The position numbers and the translations under genes are program-made. Below the pieces are notes generated by a model. That model ran no database searches and was not told the DNA's origin. It worked only from the letters and a program-made list of their open reading frames with translations. A stretch of 34,737 nucleotides of DNA from Priapulus caudatus (taxonomy: Eukaryota; Priapulida; Priapulimorpha; Priapulimorphida; Priapulidae): positions 192,319 to 227,055 of the forward strand of contig NW_014577355.1 of NCBI RefSeq assembly GCF_000485595.1, read 5' to 3'. Below, piece by piece: positions 29,565 through 34,737 of the stretch (positions are counted from its first letter, which is position 1; the number at the start of each line of letters is the position of its first letter).

Positions 29565-32500
29565 TCAATGAATGTCAGCAAACTGGTCAAATATCCACGA
29601 ACGACCACTAGCAATTGGTACTGGAGATTCGATGACTCCCAACACATACTGGACGCACACCTCGTCTTTGTCGGCCTTGCGTGGCCACTTGAAGCTGTTA
29701 CTACCCACAGAAGATGGGTGCATGAAATTCACCACAGCCTTGTCTTTACTAAGAATGTGTACAATTTCTCCGGGAAACCATACTGGCTCTGGTTCGCTAT
29801 ATGTTACTGCAACCCATTGTCCAACAACGGTATACATATATGTTGGTTCCCGTGCGACCTCGACTGCTGGCTGACTGGGTGTGTTGACCACGTCAATGGG
29901 CATCAGGGGGGTGGGTACATTGGGCTGTTTTGCTACAACAGCATCATTCGGTAAGCTGGACAGAATTTGCAGAAGATGGTGATGGAGTGTTTCCAAAGAG
30001 TGTGCCTTGCCCTGTTCAGAGAACCGAAATAGTTGCTTCCCAAGTGTGGCAGCTTCTATGGGGAATTCTTCATTTGTCTGCTTAATCTGAAATCTCAAAG
30101 CTTTGATGGCCTCCGACTTGCTTAACGATTTGAGGAGTTGTTTCACATCATCTGCTGTCCTGCAGGTGCCAAATTTAGCTGCATTTAAAGTCTTGTTCGT
30201 CTCTCTCTTTTCTCTTACAGCTCGACGCTTTTCAACAATCGTCTTCCTCCTTTCAGATTTGGCAGTGTAAATTTCACTAATCTGCGACACTCGTGTCCCG
30301 ACTGCTCGTCTCTCCTTTGTTGCTTCACGCCTGGACAAGTTGACGGCGGCATCCCTCAACTCTGCTGGTTGTTGCTGTGCCCATAGGTGGGCCTTGTCAC
30401 TCTTCGCCTGTACAAAGCAGCCAGCATTGTAAAAGTTCGATGAGGGAGCAAACTCGAGACGTCTGTCGAGCATCCCAAATTTGGACTCCAATACATCATT
30501 GTGCGCCTCGCCCAGCACCTTGCCAGCATGTACAGCAGACTGTGTTGGCTCTTCGTTCGTCAAGTGCTCCTTGGCATGGCTGGTCAATTTCTCGACTCCA
30601 GCTTTACACATACATTGTAAAATCTGCTTCACAAGATCTCCCTCCACTGCAGCAATAACACGAACTTGGTCCATGTACTGGTGGAGGTGTCCATCATGCC
30701 GGTGTACACCTGGCCACAGTTCAGTGCCTTCCAACAGCGGTGACGCATCTTCTGTCCATTCCTCCATCTTCATTATGGCTGTTTTGTAGAACGGATCTAC
30801 AGACAGTGGTGAACACGCTTTCTTGACCTGACACATCAGTGGATTGCAAATCTCAAAGTATGCAATTGCAAAGGCACACTCCTCTGCGGTTACATACTTG
30901 TCGAAGCATCCACTGTACACGGACTGTTCAATTTTGTTCAGGCCGGGAGTCGTTTTCTCATCTCGCAGCAGCTCCAGAAAGGGAATGATGCTGTCTTTTC
31001 CACAGACAGTAGGAATGGCGTTGTAGAGGAAAATTAGGTACCTGCCTCCAACAATTGGACGGAACAAGTCAGATGCCGTGTCAGTGTCCACACTCAAGCT
31101 GTAGCCCTTAAAATCAACACCCTTCGCATACTCCTTTCTACTTCTCTGACACAAAAGTTTGTCGCACTCGTATATGTGTTGCTTGGCCCCAGACATCCTG
31201 TTATTGAATCCATGACCAGCGCTCGGCTCCTCCACACTGTTCAGTTCTTTCATCAACTGAGCACTAGCTGTCGTCATAGCCTCTGCCATATTGTTGACCT
31301 TGTGATTTCCGCAGGTCCAAGCGTGAATGTGGATCCTTTCCTGACGTTCTTCATCCGAGATGTCCTCCCAGTCTTCAGCACCTGCCAATAGCTTTTCCTT
31401 CTCCTCCATCATCAATCTCGTAACCGCCGTTTCCGTATTCGCTCGATCACTCATGCGTGCTCCTATGCTGCTGATGTTGTATTCAGACTCGCTGAACTGG
31501 ATCCCAAGCTTACCAGCCACATCTTCTAGTTTTGACAAATGTTCTTGCAGGTCGTTTACTGTGTCTGCTGAAGTTGAAGATGTCGCAGGACGGACCGACA
31601 AGGTGAACGTCGAATCGGACAATGATTCTTCATTTTTCCGTTCTAACCGGATAACATGGGAGAGCCAGTGGAGTTGAATTTTCGTGGTCCCATCTGAATG
31701 GTGTGCCATCATTCCTCCCCGTCTTGATTTTTCCACAGCTAACCTCACATTGCACAGATAGCCTGCTTCGCTTATCATTCTCTGAGCACTGCTTCTTGAC
31801 GGTAAATGTACGTGCTCAGGGTTCACTGGCGTCATCTGTAGTACAGTTTTAACTACGTCCTGCACTATATTACACGGCACTCCCCTTGTCAACAAGTCAT
31901 AGTACACCAGACGGATTTCTGGCTTGTATATACCTTTCTCTTTTGTCTCCAACTTTGTCATATTATGAATTAAATTAGTTTTCTCTTGTACAGAGACTAC
32001 ACCAGATGCAACCTGTGACTCAAGCTTTTCCACAATTCCACGGTGGTATAAGTCTGACGAACCCATGTCCACCTTCAACTGTTCATACGCTGAATGCAGT
32101 CCTGATATGTTACGGTCTCTCCTTTTTATCTTTTCTTTGACATTTTTCTCTCGTTTCTGTACCAGATCCAACTTTTCTTTTAGGGAACTAATCTCACATT
32201 CATAGCCATCTAACTGTAGTTCCTTTCTCACAAGTTCCTTCGCTAACACTGCTGATTCACTCTTAAACTCATTTACAACCTTGAGATGTTTATGCTTGTC
32301 AATTACCAATTTTGCTTTTCGTTTGGCAGTTTTTTGTTGAGTTTCGACAGCACTCTGCATAGTTAACAAGGCATTGCTTAATGTCACATTTGTCTTTTGG
32401 AGAGAGTCATTTTCTTTCATTACATCACGTGTTCGTACATTGACCACTTTTTTCAGTTGTTCATTTTCTCGTTGAAGTTTAATCAACTGTTTGTCCTGTG

Positions 32501-33247
32501 GTTGTTTGACAACAAGTGTATGCAAGACCCCTCCACTCCGCAAAATCGATGGCGGTGACGCGACATCTGGTCGTGTTGACGAACACGCGACATCGTGCGA
32601 TGTTGACGATGACTCAGGATCTGACGACGCAGGATCTGACGGTGACGCGACATCGTGTGATGTTGACGATGATGCAGGATCGGGCGCTGACGCAGGATCT
32701 GACGATGACGCAGGAACAGGCGATGATGCAACAGCGATGACGTTGTCTGTCACTGGCAACTTCAGTTTCATTTGCCAATCAAATCTTTGATGCAAGAAAT
32801 CATACAAAGTGCTGACATTTTTCACATTTGATCTGGACCGAAGACATTTAAGCAACTTCAAGTACTGTTGATCAACTTGTCGAGCCTTGGCATGAACTGC
32901 TTTTGCAGATTTGTCAAACACACCAGCAAATTTATACAACCACTGTGTCAAAATTTCATAGGATTTGGAACATTCAAAACCAGAATCCGTACCAACAACA
33001 GTGAAGTTTCTGCTTTCAAAGTTTTTGCTGGTGTAGTGAAGTTCTAGAAAATCTTTGTTTGTAAACTTGACGGATCCAACGTTCACAGTGGGATTCAGCA
33101 AATAGCAACTGGAAGCTGAAAATCCACGAGCAAGAAGTGGAATTGATGACTGTTCGTGGTATGTCGGGATAAATTTTGTCTCTAGCCTTGGTTCCGGAAA
33201 ATGTACAAACACAGCCAGATCTTCGTCCATGTTGACGTCATCTGTAT
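29565..33247 (-). CDS. Transposase-like protein, exon 2 (main coding exon)
   Basis: Intact 3.7-kb exon; joined to exon 1 it encodes 1,243 residues (numbering of the spliced product). Ser/Asp/Pro-rich linker with SSSTSHDVA repeats at about 189-250. Predicted coiled coil at about 266-425 (QLIKLQRENEQLKKVV, KREKNVKEKIKRR). A DDE/RNase-H-like pattern follows: HSDGTTK (Asp535), MSDRAN (Asp617), CGNHKVNN (Cys662, His665) and GGRYLIFLYNA (about 750-760). Basic region at about 980-1030. C-terminal module at about 1156-1238 (GQWVAV, WFPGEIV, VVNFMHP, SFKWP), SH3/Tudor-like. Similar unnamed proteins occur in cnidarians and other invertebrates, from memory. The acceptor CTATTTCAG precedes 33247. Absence of any frameshift contrasts with the rest of the window and suggests recent activity or selection. 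No metal-ion chemistry is proven. Confidence 0.8.
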
Positions 33248-34168
33248 CTGAAATAGATAGAGAGAACAGATGTGTAAACAAATAATCATAATAATAATGT
33301 GGATGTGTATGTGTAGTAATGAAAATAAATACATGTCGGTATGTGTAAATTAAATAATGTGTATCCACTACTTGTCTACTTGTATAATTACAGAATGTGT
33401 TGACTTCTGAAAATAATAAATAACACTAACGTTAGTGTTAACTTTGTTACTTTGTAAATTAGCAAGTGTGAAATTCATTTGATGACATATATTTCCAATC
33501 TGTCAAAGTTAGGTAATTTTATATCATGAAATAACAACATATCATTGTTTTATACATATATATATACTAGTTTGTTTTATATAATGAAGAATATATACAA
33601 GTTCTGGTACAGTAAGTCATCCAATTATATTATAATTTCAATAAAAGTAACCCAAAATATCAATGTCAGATGTGTGCAAAAAACCCCATTTATTTAAAGT
33701 AATTTTCAATTTTTCCCATGGAGTGTGTATAGTAACTGTAACAGCCTTATAGCACTAGTACAGTGTACACCGCATGCAATATTGGCTGTTACATCAGTCG
33801 GCGGCCACCCCCATGTCTTCGAAGTTCTTTGTTTACATTTTTACACAACTATGTTGTAGAAATATAACTAAAATGAGTTTAGTTTATTAAAGAAACATAA
33901 CAGATACTAATCATATTGATACAGAAAGAAATGCTACATGATTATATGTGAATGCAGACCGTTAGCGATCGCTAGGTCAAAGGCCTAGACTAGACACAAT
34001 ACAGACAATGGCGGCCGTCGCCAGCATTCTCGATCGATAAACTTACTGAAGCAAATCTGTTGGGGCTAAGTATATACGCAACCGAATGTCCTATAAACAT
34101 GTGTGAATAACGACTGATAATATTATATTGTCGATATAAGACCAGCAATGTAATCAGATAACACTTAC
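33248..34168 (-). other. Intron of the transposase-like gene
   Basis: Starts GTAAGTGT (34168) and ends with a pyrimidine-rich tract and TATTTCAG (33248), which fits the metazoan consensus. Removing its 921 bases joins exon 1 to exon 2 in frame. The unspliced frame would extend upstream into low-quality sequence (Tyr/His-rich), which is not expected to be protein. Confidence 0.75.
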
Positions 34169-34217
34169 CGGCAATATTCGTACCAAACACGGACCGATGT
34201 GCTGTTAAACTTTCCAT
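34169..34217 (-). CDS. Transposase-like protein, exon 1
   Basis: Starts at ATG 34217 and encodes MESLTAHRSVFGTNIA plus the first base of the next codon, then a strong donor G|GTAAGTG. The split codon becomes GAT (Asp) with exon 2, and the total coding length (3,732 nt) is a multiple of three. An alternative is initiation within exon 2 at MDEDLAVF; the excellent donor/acceptor pair favours the spliced form. Confidence 0.65.
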
Positions 34218-34285
34218 TGCTCGATTCAGTTCGCTGGTTCGACATGTAAACGCCAGGGCTTTAAACTTTTATTTCCCGTGGTCTG

Positions 34286-34324
34286 ATTGGCTGAAACTGG
34301 TATACACTCTGTGCCCCAACCAAT
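34286..34324 (-). promoter_or_regulatory. Promoter region with two CCAAT boxes
   Basis: AGCCAATCAGA on the minus strand (34286-34290 core) and an opposite-facing CCAAT in AACCAATCAG (34320-34324) lie 70-110 bp upstream of the start codon, in the usual distance range for NF-Y sites. A TATA-like TTTAAAG lies between them and the ATG. The opposed arrangement could drive both directions. Confidence 0.45.
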
Positions 34325-34655
34325 CAGAAACTCCTTATTTACGGCGTCTGTATTAGGCCGCCATGGGACTAGCGCACAGAGAGCGGATTACAGCGGGTGC
34401 ATATCGCAGCTAAGTCCACCGTAGCATAACTAGCGATGCCAAGTTTTTACATTGCAATAAAAACTAAAGTATTAAAGTAAACAACACCAATCTCTGCAGA
34501 TAATATAAACTTTTTATTGCCTTTATGTACATACTAATTTCGTTAACCTGCGATGTCTGTAGCCTTCAAACCAAGACCCCAAAGTTGGACAATCGTTCAG
34601 TTAGTGAGTGATCTGGGACGCGCTGAGCGCTGGGCCTCGTTAGATAATGTCACCG

Positions 34656-34737
34656 GGTACAATGTACTTGCACCATATCGCACCAAATCACAAATGATAA
34701 TGTGGTACAATGTACTTGCACCATATCGCACCAAATC
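34656..34737. repeat. Tandem repeat at window edge, period 48
   Basis: GGTACAATGTACTTGCACC...CACCAAATC occurs at 34656-34689 and identically at 34704-34737. It probably continues beyond the window. Confidence 0.9.

Larger units (their letters stand above)
28651..34636 (-). mobile_element. Candidate 6-kb DNA transposon carrying the 1,243-residue gene
   Basis: The left end GGCCCAGTGCGCA (28651-28663) is the inverse of TGAGCGCTGGGCC (34624-34636) in 11 of 13 bases. The match extends outward by CGA/TCG. The left end is independently defined because an unrelated flank joins the same GGCCCAG start at 25484. Inside are subterminal ~197-bp tandem repeats and one intact gene. A target-site duplication is not evident, and the right flank does not resume the interrupted copy B, so one boundary may be rearranged. 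Confidence 0.5.

Noticed and set aside
30377-32790. Several plus-strand frames of 60-105 codons
   Set aside because: They are antisense shadows of the intact 1,243-residue gene.
33248-33368. Upstream extension of the long frame to 33368 (MDTHYLIYTY...)
   Set aside because: This part is intron: it is Tyr/His/Phe-rich repeat translation followed by a clear TATTTCAG acceptor, and the spliced exon 1 gives a better start.

Overview
The window looks like nuclear DNA from a multicellular animal, probably a marine invertebrate. The evidence is spliceable exons with GT/AG boundaries, metazoan-type LTR retrotransposons, pogo- and hAT-type DNA transposon remains, tRNA-derived repeat segments, minisatellites, and no operon-like gene packing. 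The phylum cannot be fixed from the sequence alone. Most of the window is repeat or relic; only one long intact coding gene is visible.

Layout. 1-490: non-coding DNA starting with a degraded copy of sequence found again at 15368-15531. 490-7600: three related, broken LTR retrotransposons, all on the minus strand. Element 1 (LTR 1918-2159, primer-binding site, gag, start of protease, truncated near 490) sits directly against the protease of element 2. Element 2 (protease, gag, a long Gln-rich leader frame without ATG, primer-binding site, LTR) is followed by a strongly decayed third gag. 7600-9420: no recognisable gene. 9421-10620: a GA-rich minisatellite and a three-copy ~100-bp repeat. 10637-13396: a 1.2-kb unit present twice in tandem; the second copy carries a 264-bp hAT-like MITE with an 8-bp target duplication. 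13833-14508: two small candidate exons, one Cys/Gly-rich (plus) and one zinc-finger/hAT-like (minus). 15117-16131: an unidentified disrupted protein frame (minus). 16140-19730: mostly anonymous, with a small ORF and a 367-bp foldback element carrying RFX X-box palindromes in both arms.

19728-22647 and 26196-28650: a diverged duplication of about 2.5 kb, with a third short copy at 17632-17745. At its right end it includes a candidate last exon of a membrane protein with a proline-rich PPxY-containing tail; a tRNA-like segment lies inside it. Between the copies are a parvovirus-like capsid fragment (23270-23674) and a broken pogo/CENP-B-type transposase (24196-24783).

28651-34636 is the most interesting part. 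A minus-strand gene is intact, reads as two exons (34217-34169 and 33247-29565) and encodes 1,243 residues: Ser/Asp-rich linker, coiled coil, a DDE/RNase-H-like core pattern (HSDGTTK, MSDRAN, CxxH), and a C-terminal SH3/Tudor-like module. Matching inverted GGCCCAG ends and ~197-bp subterminal tandem repeats suggest it belongs to a ~6-kb DNA transposon. A second copy of its left end lies at 25484-26163. I cannot assign it to a named superfamily.

Many relics are broken by single-base indels at homopolymers, and paralogous copies differ largely by single-base indels. Either the repeats are old or local consensus quality is low, so the number of true frameshifts is uncertain.
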